Below are positions 51,254-59,312 of a DNA stretch of 64,000 bases, piece after piece. Both the position numbers and the translations under genes were made by a program. The stretch is from CAWACP01 sp963832965 (GTDB lineage: Bacteria > Acidobacteriota > Terriglobia > Bryobacterales > Bryobacteraceae), in NCBI GenBank assembly GCA_963832965.1, contig CAWHVW010000002.1, positions 1,116,001 to 1,180,000 of the forward strand, in the 5' to 3' direction. The notes under the pieces were generated by a model. The model was not told where the DNA came from. It saw only the letters and a list, made by a program, of their open reading frames with translations, and did no database searches. How positions within the stretch are numbered: the stretch's first letter is position 1; each line of letters opens with the position of its first letter.

Positions 51254-51301
51254 ATGAGCTACTCAGGAGGCCAGGCAGGGATTCATGAAGGTGACGAATA
51301 G
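51254..51301 (+). CDS. Possible 15-codon leader ORF upstream of flgM
   Basis: ATG 51254 is preceded at ideal distance by AAGGAG, a stronger ribosome-binding site than that of flgM. The frame encodes MSYSGGQAGIHEGDE and ends at TAG 51299-51301, overlapping the flgM start (51285) by 17 bases. It could couple ribosome traffic to flgM. It may also be a chance frame. The upstream leader also has a small hairpin AGAGC-AATC-GCTCT at about 51210-51223. Confidence 0.3.
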   Translation: MSYSGGQAGIHEGDE

Positions 51302-51575
51302 CGATACCGCTGCACTCACGGGCGCGGCGCAGGCGGCCAGCGCATCGGCGAGTACAACGGCGGCGCGCTCTAGGACGGCGGTGACGCAGAAGAGTTCCGA
51401 TTACGCGCAGCTCTCGGATTTGAGCGGGCACTTGCGGGGACTGACCGCGGAGGGACGCCAGTCGCAACTGGAGAGCATCGGGGCGACGCTGGCGTCGGGC
51501 CAGTACAAGACCGACTCGAACGCGATCAGCGGGAAGATCATCGAGCAGAGCATGAGCAGCGGCGCGGCGGCGTGA
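51285..51575 (+). CDS. flgM: FlgM-type negative regulator of flagellar sigma factor
   Basis: The product is 96 residues, natively flexible with an Ala/Ser/Thr-rich N-half. The C-terminal half has the FlgM pattern DYAQLSDLSGHLRGL, RQSQLESIGATLASGQY and DSNAISGKIIEQSM, in which the two helices bind sigma-28. Its place directly before flgK-flgL supports the call. The ribosome-binding site is weak (AGGCAGGGATT). FlgM would hold sigma-28 until hook completion. Confidence 0.8.
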   Translation: MKVTNSDTAALTGAAQAASASASTTAARSRTAVTQKSSDYAQLSDLSGHLRGLTAEGRQSQLESIGATLASGQYKTDSNAISGKIIEQSMSSGAAA

Positions 51576-51579
51576 TTCC

Positions 51580-51954
51580 ATGCCGGGCGAGCCTGCATTA
51601 AGAAACGACGCGGACGGGAACGGTCTGGAGGAAGCAGAAGCAGAGGTGCGCGAAGCCTGCACGCTGCTGGAGCGCGGGGACGCGGCGGGGATCGAGCAGG
51701 CGGCGGGGCGGCTGCGGAATGCGATTGAGATCTTCACCGGCTGGCCGCGGCAGCCCGCGGGAACTCCATCGCCGCGGCGTCTGGAACTGCACCGATCGGT
51801 GCAGCGCGCGGGGAGCCTGATGGAAGCCATTCGGCGATGGTGCGGGCATCGCCGCGGTATCTTGTTCCCGGAGGAGACGACTCCGCCGTGTTACGGCGCC
51901 AATGGAAGGCCGGTGGCGGCTCCGCGGGCCGGTTCGATGACCCTGCAGGCGTGA
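51580..51954 (+). CDS. FlgN-like flagellar chaperone candidate
   Basis: The product is 124 residues and mainly helical. It contains EEAEAEVREACTLLERGDAA, AAGRLRNAIEIFTG and ELHRSVQRAGSLMEAIRRW, spaced as long helices with heptad-like hydrophobics, then a Pro/Ala-rich tail. FlgN is the export chaperone for FlgK and FlgL and normally lies between flgM and flgK, exactly as here. Sequence similarity to FlgN is weak, so the call rests mainly on position and helical plan. Confidence 0.55.
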   Translation: MPGEPALRNDADGNGLEEAEAEVREACTLLERGDAAGIEQAAGRLRNAIEIFTGWPRQPAGTPSPRRLELHRSVQRAGSLMEAIRRWCGHRRGILFPEETTPPCYGANGRPVAAPRAGSMTLQA

Positions 51955-51957
51955 CCT

Positions 51958-53331
51958 ATGGGCACTATTACTACCGCGCTCTACAATTCGGCGCAGGCGC
52001 TCGAAGCGTTCGAGCAGGCCATGGCGGTGACGCAGAACAACGTATCCAACGCCAACACGCCGGGCTACGCGGCACAGGTGCAGACGTTCACCGCGCAGCC
52101 GTTCAACATGGAGCGGGGGCTCTCGGGAGGGGTGTCGGCGGGGCCGGTGCAATCGACGCGCGACACGTATGCCGAAACCCAGGTGCAGACGGAACAGTCC
52201 GCGGAGAATTTCGCCAGCCAGAGCGTTTCCGATCTGACCACGCTCGAGCCGCAGTTCGACGTTACCGGCGCTTCCGGGATTTCGCTGGCCCTGAACAATC
52301 TGTTCAACAGCTTCTCGGCCTTGAGTGTGAGCCCCAACGACACCGAGGCCCGGCAGAATGTTCTGACCCAGGCGCAAGCGACGGCACAAGCGTTCAACCA
52401 GACGGCCACTGGCATCCTCAGCGCGGGGACCTCGGTGGCTTCGGAAACGCAGGCCACCGTGAACGACATTAACCGGCTGGCCGGCACCATCGCGCAAATC
52501 AACACGCAGGCGCGGGTGAATCCGGATGGGTCGGTGAACGCCGGCGTCGACGCGCAGATGTACAGCTCTCTCGAAGAACTCTCTCAGGATGTGAATTTCA
52601 CCACGATCCAGCAGCCCGACGGCACCATTTCGGTTTACCTGGGAGGCCAGACGCCGCTGGTGATGGGCGACACCGCCTATACGATTCAGGGGAACTTCTC
52701 GCTGCCGCAGACTTCCATAGAAGATGAGAACGGCAACGATATTACCAGCCAGATTACCGGCGGGCAGCTTGGCTCCGAATTGCAGACGACGAACACTCTG
52801 CTTCCGTCGTACCTGAGCAGTCTGAATACGCTGGCGCAAACGCTGGCCGACCAGGTGAATTCGACGCTGGACAACGGGCTGGACGCCAACGGCCAGGCGC
52901 CCACCACGGATCTGTTCAATTACGACACCTCCTCCGACGCGGCGTTCACGCTTTCGGTGAACCCGCTGACGACGGACCAGCTTGCCGCCGCGTCCGCCGG
53001 CGCGCCGGGAGGGAACGGCAATGCTCTGGCGCTGACGGCGCTGCAGAACGCCGATGTGGTGAACGGCGGGACGTTCACGGAAGCGTTCGGCGCATTGGGA
53101 GGCCAGGTGGGCCAGGATATTTCCAACGCGCAGAATCAGCAGACCACCTCACAGAGCCTGCTGACCCAGGCGCAGAATGTGCGCGAGCAGGTTTCCGGGG
53201 TGTCTCTCGACCAGGAGGCGGCCAATCTGGAAACCTATCAGGAGGCCTATCAGGCGACCTCGAAAATGTTCACCATTCTGGAAAACATCGACAACGTAAC
53301 GCTGGGTCTGATCCCCACCGCCACCTCCTGA
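51958..53331 (+). CDS. flgK: Flagellar hook-associated protein 1
   Basis: The product is 457 residues, near the short end of the FlgK range. The N-terminal D0 helix reads ALYNSAQALEAFEQAMAVTQ and is followed by NNVSNANTPGYAAQ, the flagellar rod/hook signature. The middle is Thr/Gln/Asn-rich beta domain. The C-terminal D0 helix is VSLDQEAANLETYQEAYQAT with the usual KMFTILENIDNV. FlgK caps the hook and joins it to the filament. The start is three bases after the FlgN-like stop. Confidence 0.9.
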   Translation: MGTITTALYNSAQALEAFEQAMAVTQNNVSNANTPGYAAQVQTFTAQPFNMERGLSGGVSAGPVQSTRDTYAETQVQTEQSAENFASQSVSDLTTLEPQFDVTGASGISLALNNLFNSFSALSVSPNDTEARQNVLTQAQATAQAFNQTATGILSAGTSVASETQATVNDINRLAGTIAQINTQARVNPDGSVNAGVDAQMYSSLEELSQDVNFTTIQQPDGTISVYLGGQTPLVMGDTAYTIQGNFSLPQTSIEDENGNDITSQITGGQLGSELQTTNTLLPSYLSSLNTLAQTLADQVNSTLDNGLDANGQAPTTDLFNYDTSSDAAFTLSVNPLTTDQLAAASAGAPGGNGNALALTALQNADVVNGGTFTEAFGALGGQVGQDISNAQNQQTTSQSLLTQAQNVREQVSGVSLDQEAANLETYQEAYQATSKMFTILENIDNVTLGLIPTATS

Positions 53332-53345
53332 GGCCGGAGTGAGAC

Positions 53346-54251
53346 ATGATCACTTTCTACAATGCGCAAACGCAGGCCTTCCTGAACGGGATGAACAACA
53401 TTCAGCAACTCGAGGCGCAGGCCCAGTTGCAGCTCACCAGCGGATTGCGGGTCAACGAGGTATCCGACGCGCCGGATCAGATATCGGACATTTTGTCGGT
53501 GCAAAGCGCCATTTCCCGCAATACCCAGATCGGGCAGAATCTGGCCAGCGTGAAATCGGAAACCGACACGGCGGAATCGGCGGTGAGCAGCGCGGTCTCG
53601 CTGGTGGAGCAGGCGCAGTCGCTGGGGACCCAGGGCGCCAGCGACCTCGATTCAGCCGATACGCGGACCCAGCTCGCCGAGCAACTGGGCGACGTTCTTA
53701 CGAACCTTGTGAATATCGCCAACACCACCGTGGGCGGGCGCTACATCTTCAGCGGAGACAGCGATCAAACGCAGCCCTACACCATCGATCTCACGCAGAC
53801 CAATCCCGTCAGCGCGTATGCGGGCACCACCAGCACCCGGCAGGTGGAAGCGCCGGATGGGTCCACGTTCGCGATCGCGCAAACGGCACAGCAGCTTTTT
53901 GACGCGCCGGACACCGATGACAATGTGTTCGCCGCCGTCAACAACCTGCGCACCGCGCTGACCAATAACGATTCGGCGGGTGTCAGCTCGGCCCTGGCGC
54001 AGTTGGGCAGCTCCGAAACGTATCTGAACGACGAGCTGGCGTTCTACGGCAACGTGCAGGACAACGTGGCCAACGCCACCACGGAACAAAGCAACGACGA
54101 CACCAGCCTGCGCACTCAGTTGAGCACCCTGCAGGACGCCGATGAAACGCAGTCCATCATCGATCTTAATCAGGCGCAGACCGAGCAGCAGGCGGCGCTG
54201 GCCTCGGAAGCGCAAATACCGCGCACCAGCCTGTTCAATTTCCTGAGTTAG
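53346..54251 (+). CDS. flgL: Flagellar hook-associated protein 3
   Basis: The product is 301 residues with a flagellin-like plan. The N-terminal helix is TFYNAQTQAFLNGMNNIQQL followed by QLTSGLRVNEVSDAPDQIS, and the central VNIANTTVGGRYIFSGD is diagnostic for FlgL. The C-terminal helix contains QTEQQAALASEAQIPRTSLF. FlgL is the second junction protein beneath the filament. The gene follows flgK by 14 bp. Flagellin (fliC), fliD and csrA, which often follow, are not in the window. Confidence 0.9.
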   Translation: MITFYNAQTQAFLNGMNNIQQLEAQAQLQLTSGLRVNEVSDAPDQISDILSVQSAISRNTQIGQNLASVKSETDTAESAVSSAVSLVEQAQSLGTQGASDLDSADTRTQLAEQLGDVLTNLVNIANTTVGGRYIFSGDSDQTQPYTIDLTQTNPVSAYAGTTSTRQVEAPDGSTFAIAQTAQQLFDAPDTDDNVFAAVNNLRTALTNNDSAGVSSALAQLGSSETYLNDELAFYGNVQDNVANATTEQSNDDTSLRTQLSTLQDADETQSIIDLNQAQTEQQAALASEAQIPRTSLFNFLS

Positions 54252-54270
54252 GCGTCGCGGGAAGGCGATG

Positions 54271-55224
54271 TCAGCGGAACTGGAAGGTGGCGGGGGCGGC
54301 GCGATTCCGCGCATCCACCAGCGTCTCCACCGAAAAACCGAAGCGCATGTCGGTTACGCGCACGCGCACGCCGTTCTCCGGCTCCGGTACGGGCACCACG
54401 CTCCACAGCGGATACTTCGAGAACCCGAGGAACACGCGGAATTTGGGCAGGCGCGCGGCCGCATCCACCGCCGCTGAGCTTTCCGGTTTCTGAAAGAGCT
54501 CGCCGGAATCGGGATCGAAACTGTCGAGCAGATTGAAATGGTAGCGGCGGACCGCACTGCCGGTTTCCACCACGCCGTCCCATTGCATGGGGTTCGCCGC
54601 ACCAGGGAAGGCGCCGGCGCGCAGCGGCGCGGCTCCTCCGTACACTCGCGATTCGAGCGTGGCTACCGCGCGCAGGTGAACCACCCCCCGGCCCACGTTA
54701 TAGAGCACCAGGAAAGCCAGCGCGAAGACGGCCAGCCCGCGGCCCGACCCGGAGCGCGCCCCCACCTCCGAACTCACCAGCCGCGCCAGAGACGGGCCGA
54801 CCGCGGCCAGGATCAGAATGGCCCAGATCCACACGTCGAAGACGTTGGTCTGGTCCAGGCTGTACCAGTTGGACGAGAAGGGAAGCAGGAAACGCACGCC
54901 GTAGGCATTGGTCCAATCCAGCAGCAGATGGCTGGCTACTCCGGCCAGCGCCAGGCCGAAGGCGGCCGGAAGCTTGCTCAACGAGCGGTCGAATGCGCAG
55001 AACAGCAGCGCGATGACGATGGCCAGCACGGGTGCGGCGGCCAGGGAGTGCGTGATGGCCCGGTGATAGTGAAAATATTGAAAGCCGCCGCCGGCGAGCG
55101 AGATGACGTCGATGTCCGGGGCGTTGGCGGCGATCAGCAATAGCGGTGTTGCGTGCTGATAGTAGCGGTTGAGGCCGGCCCTGCTCATGGCCAGGCCGGT
55201 GAGGGTATGGGTGACGTTATCCAT
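54271..55224 (-). CDS. YdjM/DUF457-like membrane-bound metal-dependent hydrolase
   Basis: The product is 317 residues. It opens MDNVTHTLTGLAMSRAGLN, then LIAANAPDIDVISLAGG and HRAITHSLAAAPVLAIVIAL, the histidine/aspartate motifs of the YdjM/DUF457 family. Further membrane helices include AFGLALAGVASHLLLDWTNA. The second half is a soluble domain ending in VVPVPEPENGVRVRVTD. I start at ATG 55224: the open frame continues upstream through the tandem palindromic array, which encodes a repetitive peptide that is not family sequence. Function is not established beyond metal-binding. Confidence 0.8.
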   Translation of the reverse strand: MDNVTHTLTGLAMSRAGLNRYYQHATPLLLIAANAPDIDVISLAGGGFQYFHYHRAITHSLAAAPVLAIVIALLFCAFDRSLSKLPAAFGLALAGVASHLLLDWTNAYGVRFLLPFSSNWYSLDQTNVFDVWIWAILILAAVGPSLARLVSSEVGARSGSGRGLAVFALAFLVLYNVGRGVVHLRAVATLESRVYGGAAPLRAGAFPGAANPMQWDGVVETGSAVRRYHFNLLDSFDPDSGELFQKPESSAAVDAAARLPKFRVFLGFSKYPLWSVVPVPEPENGVRVRVTDMRFGFSVETLVDARNRAAPATFQFR

Positions 55225-55323
55225 TGCGGGGCCGTACAGCGGGACAGGCTGGCGGCCTGCGGCGGCTTGCCGCTGGCTCCGTTGAGGGGCGGCCCGAATC
55301 GGCAGGCGGGGCGGAGACACGCC

Positions 55324-55569
55324 GCAGGGCCCTGCCAGGCGGTGCAGGTTGGGGCGGGGCGGAGAGGCCCTGGCAGGGCATGGCCCTGCCCCACGGTGCA
55401 GGTTCGAGGCCCTGGCAGGGCATGGCCCTGCCCCACGGTGCAGGTTCGAGGCCCTGGCAGGGCATGGCCCTGCCCCACGGTGCAGGTTCGGGGCCCAGGC
55501 AGGGCATGGCCCTGCCCCACGGTGCACGTTCGAGGCCCTGGCAGGGCATGGCCCTGCCCCACGGTGCAT
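55324..55569. repeat. Five-fold 42-bp tandem array of palindromic repeat A
   Basis: Family-A palindromes start at 55372, 55414, 55456, 55498 and 55540, each exactly 42 bp apart. Each unit is the 23-bp palindrome element plus a 19-bp linker of the form GGTGCAGGTTCGAGGCCCT with few changes. A degenerate unit precedes at about 55324-55371. Linker and palindrome are near identical in every unit, so this is a satellite and not a CRISPR. Because 42 is divisible by three, the array is open in several frames and produces spurious ORF extensions. It occupies the 372-bp gap between the DUF457 gene and the lipid kinase gene. Confidence 0.95.
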
Positions 55570-55596
55570 CGCGGGCTCCGAAGATACCGTGGTGGT

Positions 55597-56571
55597 TCAC
55601 GTGGTGGGCGACGGCGTCCAGGCCACCGGCTCGCTGGCGAAGACTTTCTGTAGCTGGCAATACTTCGGCGGCACCAGCAGCGTGAGCGAGCGGGGAGCAA
55701 TCGAAACGCTCACGGGAAGCGTGCAGGCCAGTTCGCCGTCCACCTGCACGTGAACGCGCTCGTCGCCGGAGCCGCTGAAGCGCGCGGATTTCGCCTGCAA
55801 TACGGTAACGCCGCGCACCCCGGTGAGGCGATTCAGCAGGACGCCGAGAAAATACCGGACATAGGGGAACGTCGACGTACCTTCAAAAAGCACCAGCTCG
55901 AAGCGGTGATCGAGCAGGGAGACGTTGCGGGCAATTTCCAGATCGCCTCCATAGTTGCGCACGCGGCTGGCCAGCGCGAAGCTGCAGCGGTAGCGTTTGT
56001 CGTCCACATCGACATTGAATTCCGGCAGGCGTTTCCCGAGTTGCGAGAATCCGGCAATCCAATACGCCACCTTGCCCACGGCGTTCTTCATTCCGCCATG
56101 CACGCGGTAGACGATGCGGGCGTCGAACCCGGCGCCGGCCATCAGCAGAAAATGGCGCGGACAGCGGTCGGCCTCATTCAGCAGCACGCCCATGGAGACC
56201 CGGACGGGCACCAGGCCGGAGAGCCCGGCGGCCACTTTATCGGGCCTTCGGGCGAGGCCCAGTTCGGTGGCAAGCACGTTGGCGGTGCCGCAGGGAAGCA
56301 CTCCCAGGGGCGCTTTGGAGAAGGCCATGCCGTTCACCACTTCGTTGATGGTGCCGTCACCCCCGGCGACGAGAATGAGGTCCGCGCCATCGTGGACGCA
56401 GCGGCGCGCGATATCGGTGGCGCTTCCGGGGCCGTCGGTGGCTACGGGGGACACGTCCACGCCATTGCGGCGCAGAATGTCCCTCACGCGTGGAATCAGA
56501 CGTTCGTGAGTACGGATAAGCTGGCCCGCAAACGGGTTATAGATCAGAAACGGCCGTTTGTAGATGGAGAT
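55597..56571 (-). CDS. Diacylglycerol kinase/lipid kinase family protein
   Basis: The product is about 324 residues if it starts at ATC 56571, preceded by GAGAGGA. The N-terminal strand KRPFLIYNPFAG and the glycine motif VAGGDGTINEVVNGM are typical of the DAGK catalytic domain, followed by GVLPCGTANVLATELGLA and MAGAGFDARIVYRVHG. The first usable GTG (56487) would delete the NPFAG motif, and no ATG/GTG/TTG lies upstream in frame. The family phosphorylates diacylglycerol, sphingosine or related lipids at the membrane. The palindromic -10 element at 56596 is placed correctly for a start at 56571. Confidence 0.8.
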   Translation of the reverse strand: MSIYKRPFLIYNPFAGQLIRTHERLIPRVRDILRRNGVDVSPVATDGPGSATDIARRCVHDGADLILVAGGDGTINEVVNGMAFSKAPLGVLPCGTANVLATELGLARRPDKVAAGLSGLVPVRVSMGVLLNEADRCPRHFLLMAGAGFDARIVYRVHGGMKNAVGKVAYWIAGFSQLGKRLPEFNVDVDDKRYRCSFALASRVRNYGGDLEIARNVSLLDHRFELVLFEGTSTFPYVRYFLGVLLNRLTGVRGVTVLQAKSARFSGSGDERVHVQVDGELACTLPVSVSIAPRSLTLLVPPKYCQLQKVFASEPVAWTPSPTT

Positions 56572-56595
56572 GTTCCGTTCCTCTCAGGGTACTTT

Positions 56596-56605
56596 TACTA
56601 TAGTA
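56596..56605. promoter_or_regulatory. Palindromic -10 element TACTATAGTA shared by divergent genes
   Basis: The 10-bp palindrome gives TATAGT on the plus strand and TATAGT on the minus strand, 37 bp before the kinase ATG (56642) and 24 bp before the lipid-kinase start proposed at 56571. No strong -35 boxes were seen. It could serve as the -10 region for both directions. Confidence 0.4.
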
Positions 56606-56641
56606 GGTGTGCTCGGGTTCCGGCAGGGGCCTCGAGAGGCG

Positions 56642-59305
56642 ATGACCGGACAGACGCTGGGGCACTACAAAATTCTCGATAAGCTGGGCGAAGGCGGCAT
56701 GGGCGTGGTCTACAAGGCCAGAGACCTGCGCCTCAACCGGCTGGTCGCCATCAAAGTGCTTCTGCCGGCGGCCATGAACGACGACGACCAGCGCGCGCGC
56801 TTCATCCGCGAAGCGCAGGCTGCTTCCGCCCTCAACCACCCCAACATCATCACCGTTCACGAGATCGATCAAAGCGATGGCGTGGTGTTTATCGCCATGG
56901 AACTGGCGCCCGGCAAGCCGTTGAGCGAACTCATTCACGCCGGCGGTATGAGGACCAGCCTTGCGCTGGCATATGCGGCGCAGATGGCTGACGCCCTCGC
57001 GGCCGCCCACAACGCTGGTATTGTGCATCGCGATCTGAAACCCGCGAACGTCATGGTGGCGGAGGGCGGGCGGGTGAAGCTGCTCGACTTTGGATTGGCC
57101 AGGGTTGCCGAGCAGATGGGCGCCATGGGCGATTCCACGCGAATGCTCGAGACATCGACGAGGGAGGGCGTCATCTCCGGAACGCCCGCCTACATGTCTC
57201 CCGAACAAGCTGAAGGAAAGAAGGCCGACGCGCGGTCCGACATCTTCAGTTTCGGCGCGATGCTGTACGAGATGGTGTCGGGCCGGCGCGCGTTTGCGGG
57301 GGGCTCCGTTGTTTCTATTTTGGCGGCGGTGCTCAAGAACGAGCCTGCGCCGCTCGGTTCGCCGGTGCCTCGGCAAATTGGCCGGGTGATTGTGCGCTGC
57401 CTGCGCAAAGACCCCTCTCATCGCTTTCAGAACATTGCCGACGTGAAAATCGCGCTGGAGGACGCGCAGGCGGATGCCGATGCGGTGACAACGCCTCTCG
57501 AAAAGCCGGCACGTTACCGGCCCTGGCTGTGGGGCGCCGTGGCGGCCGGGGTGCTGGCGGCGGTCGGGTCTCTTTGGTTTGCGCAGCGCTCTCCCAGCGT
57601 CAGCCCCAGCCTGCAACTGGACCGCCTGACCGCCGACCCGGGCCTGAATGAGACCCCGGCGATTTCGCCCGACGGCAGCCTGATTGCGTATGCGTCCGAC
57701 CGCGCGGGCAACGGCGACCTGGATATCTGGGTGCAGCACCGGGGCGGCGGCGAACCGGTGCGCATCACCCATGAGAATTACGACGAGTTTGACCCGGCGT
57801 TTTCGCCCGACAGCAGCCAGCTTGCGTATGCGACTCCGAGGGGCATTTATCTGGTCCCCGCGCTGGGCGGAGAAGCGAGGCGCGTCACGGACCAGGGGCT
57901 GAGGCCCCGCTTCTCTCCGGATGGCCGGCAAATTCTGTATCGGGACTTTGTCAACGCCGGCGTAAGCCGTGTATTCGTTGTCGAGATCGGCAGCGATCAG
58001 CCGCGCGAGCTGGGAGCGAAACTCGGGGGGCTGATAGACTGGCCCGTTTGGAGCCCGGACGGCAATCATGTTCTGGTTGAGAAATCAGCTCCGAATGGGC
58101 CCTGGGGAGCGAAAGCCTGGTTCCTGATCAACGCGGGAACCGGCGACGCGGCCGAGCTTGGCGTCTCTCCCGGAATCCCACAACAGTGGCTTCCCACGGG
58201 CGACGTGCTGTACCTCGCGAGAACCGCCATGAACGGCGCGCTCGGGTTTGGAGACCGCACCGATATCGCCGTTGTGCGAATTTCGACCGATAAGCCCGGT
58301 CTGGTGGGCGATCCCCACGCTCTCACCGCCGGTACGGGATTTTTCAACGGCGTTTCCGCTGCGAACGACGGTACCATCGCCGTCTTCAGCGGATCGCAGA
58401 CCTCTGAATTATGGGCTTTGGCCATGGACACCAATACGGGCCGGGCCTCCGCGCCGCCCACGCCGCTGACGCGAGATATAGCGCTGGATTACTTCCCGTC
58501 GATTTCGTCCGACGGCTCGCGGCTGGCGTTTCAATCGAACGCGTCCGGCTCCGACAAAATCTGGGTTATGGAGACAGCGACGGGCCGTCGAAGGAGGCTT
58601 ACGGAGGGAGACGAAACAGAAGGCTGGCCTTGTATCAGTCCGGACGGGAAGTTCATCGCGTTCGCGAGGAACGTGTCCATTCCCGCTCATGAAATCGCTT
58701 TTTCGGATATTGCCGAACTCGAACAGCCAGCATCTCCGCGTCTGGTTTGCGCGGCGCCGTGCGTCGTGCCGTGGGCCTGGTCCGGGGATGACCGGCGACT
58801 GCTTCTGATGTACGTTTCCCCGGCGCCGATGCTGGCTGTCGCGGCGATGCCCGCGGGAGCGCCTGTTGACGTGCTGCAACACTCCGGTCCCGTATTCCAG
58901 GGGCATTTTTCTCCGGATGGGCGCTGGGCGGTGTTGATGGATGGGTTCAACACGGGAATGAAAGTGGTCCCTGTTCGCGATGGCCAGCTTGCTCCCGAGC
59001 GTGAGTGGAAGCAGGCGGTGGCGGGCGAAGCCGATCTGTATCGATGGTCTCCCGACGGCAACACGATCTATTTTCTGTCCCATCGCGATGGCTTTCCGTG
59101 CATCTGGGCGCAGCGATTGAACCCGGCGACGAAAGAGCCAGTGGGAGAACCGTTCGCGGTGTATCATGCGCACGGCGCCAGCCGGTCGATGCGCAGCTTC
59201 AACGATTCGAGCGCGATCGGGTTGGCGGTTGCACGCGACAGAATCGTTTTCGCCCAGGCGGAGCGGCTGGGCAATATCTGGTGGGGAAAACTCAAGCTGA
59301 GATAA
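56642..59305 (+). CDS. Membrane Ser/Thr protein kinase with PD40 (TolB-like) propeller
   Basis: The product is 887 residues. The Hanks-type kinase (about 10-270) has the P-loop LGEGGMGVVYKA, VAIKVLLP with the ATP lysine, VHRDLKPANVMV, LLDFGLA and GTPAYMSPEQAEG. After a linker one membrane helix occurs (LWGAVAAGVLAAVGSLWFA). The external part is a propeller of PD40 repeats (AISPDGSLIAYASDRAGN, FSPDSSQLAYA and others). The kinase is therefore coupled to an outside sensor or scaffold. All catalytic residues are present. ATG 56642 is chosen as it opens the kinase domain; ATG 56564 is in frame but adds residues without a known pattern. Confidence 0.92.
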   Translation: MTGQTLGHYKILDKLGEGGMGVVYKARDLRLNRLVAIKVLLPAAMNDDDQRARFIREAQAASALNHPNIITVHEIDQSDGVVFIAMELAPGKPLSELIHAGGMRTSLALAYAAQMADALAAAHNAGIVHRDLKPANVMVAEGGRVKLLDFGLARVAEQMGAMGDSTRMLETSTREGVISGTPAYMSPEQAEGKKADARSDIFSFGAMLYEMVSGRRAFAGGSVVSILAAVLKNEPAPLGSPVPRQIGRVIVRCLRKDPSHRFQNIADVKIALEDAQADADAVTTPLEKPARYRPWLWGAVAAGVLAAVGSLWFAQRSPSVSPSLQLDRLTADPGLNETPAISPDGSLIAYASDRAGNGDLDIWVQHRGGGEPVRITHENYDEFDPAFSPDSSQLAYATPRGIYLVPALGGEARRVTDQGLRPRFSPDGRQILYRDFVNAGVSRVFVVEIGSDQPRELGAKLGGLIDWPVWSPDGNHVLVEKSAPNGPWGAKAWFLINAGTGDAAELGVSPGIPQQWLPTGDVLYLARTAMNGALGFGDRTDIAVVRISTDKPGLVGDPHALTAGTGFFNGVSAANDGTIAVFSGSQTSELWALAMDTNTGRASAPPTPLTRDIALDYFPSISSDGSRLAFQSNASGSDKIWVMETATGRRRRLTEGDETEGWPCISPDGKFIAFARNVSIPAHEIAFSDIAELEQPASPRLVCAAPCVVPWAWSGDDRRLLLMYVSPAPMLAVAAMPAGAPVDVLQHSGPVFQGHFSPDGRWAVLMDGFNTGMKVVPVRDGQLAPEREWKQAVAGEADLYRWSPDGNTIYFLSHRDGFPCIWAQRLNPATKEPVGEPFAVYHAHGASRSMRSFNDSSAIGLAVARDRIVFAQAERLGNIWWGKLKLR

Positions 59306-59312
59306 CACCTGC

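Noticed and set aside
51121..51284. Riboswitch (cyclic-di-GMP type) before flgM
   Set aside because: The conserved GGGCAAA-type core and tetraloop receptor are absent; only small local hairpins can be seen.
51121..51957. Sigma-28 promoter before flgM or flgK
   Set aside because: No TAAA with a correctly spaced GCCGATAA was found; the best candidate has a spacer of about 24 bp.
55324..55569. CRISPR-like regular array with 42-bp period
   Set aside because: The intervening 19-bp segments are nearly identical in all units, so there are no unique spacers, and no cas genes are near. It is a tandem satellite.
55224..55569. N-terminal extension of the DUF457-like protein with a 14-residue repeat
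   Set aside because: The extension is translated palindromic DNA, open because the period is a multiple of three. The conserved family start is the ATG at 55224.
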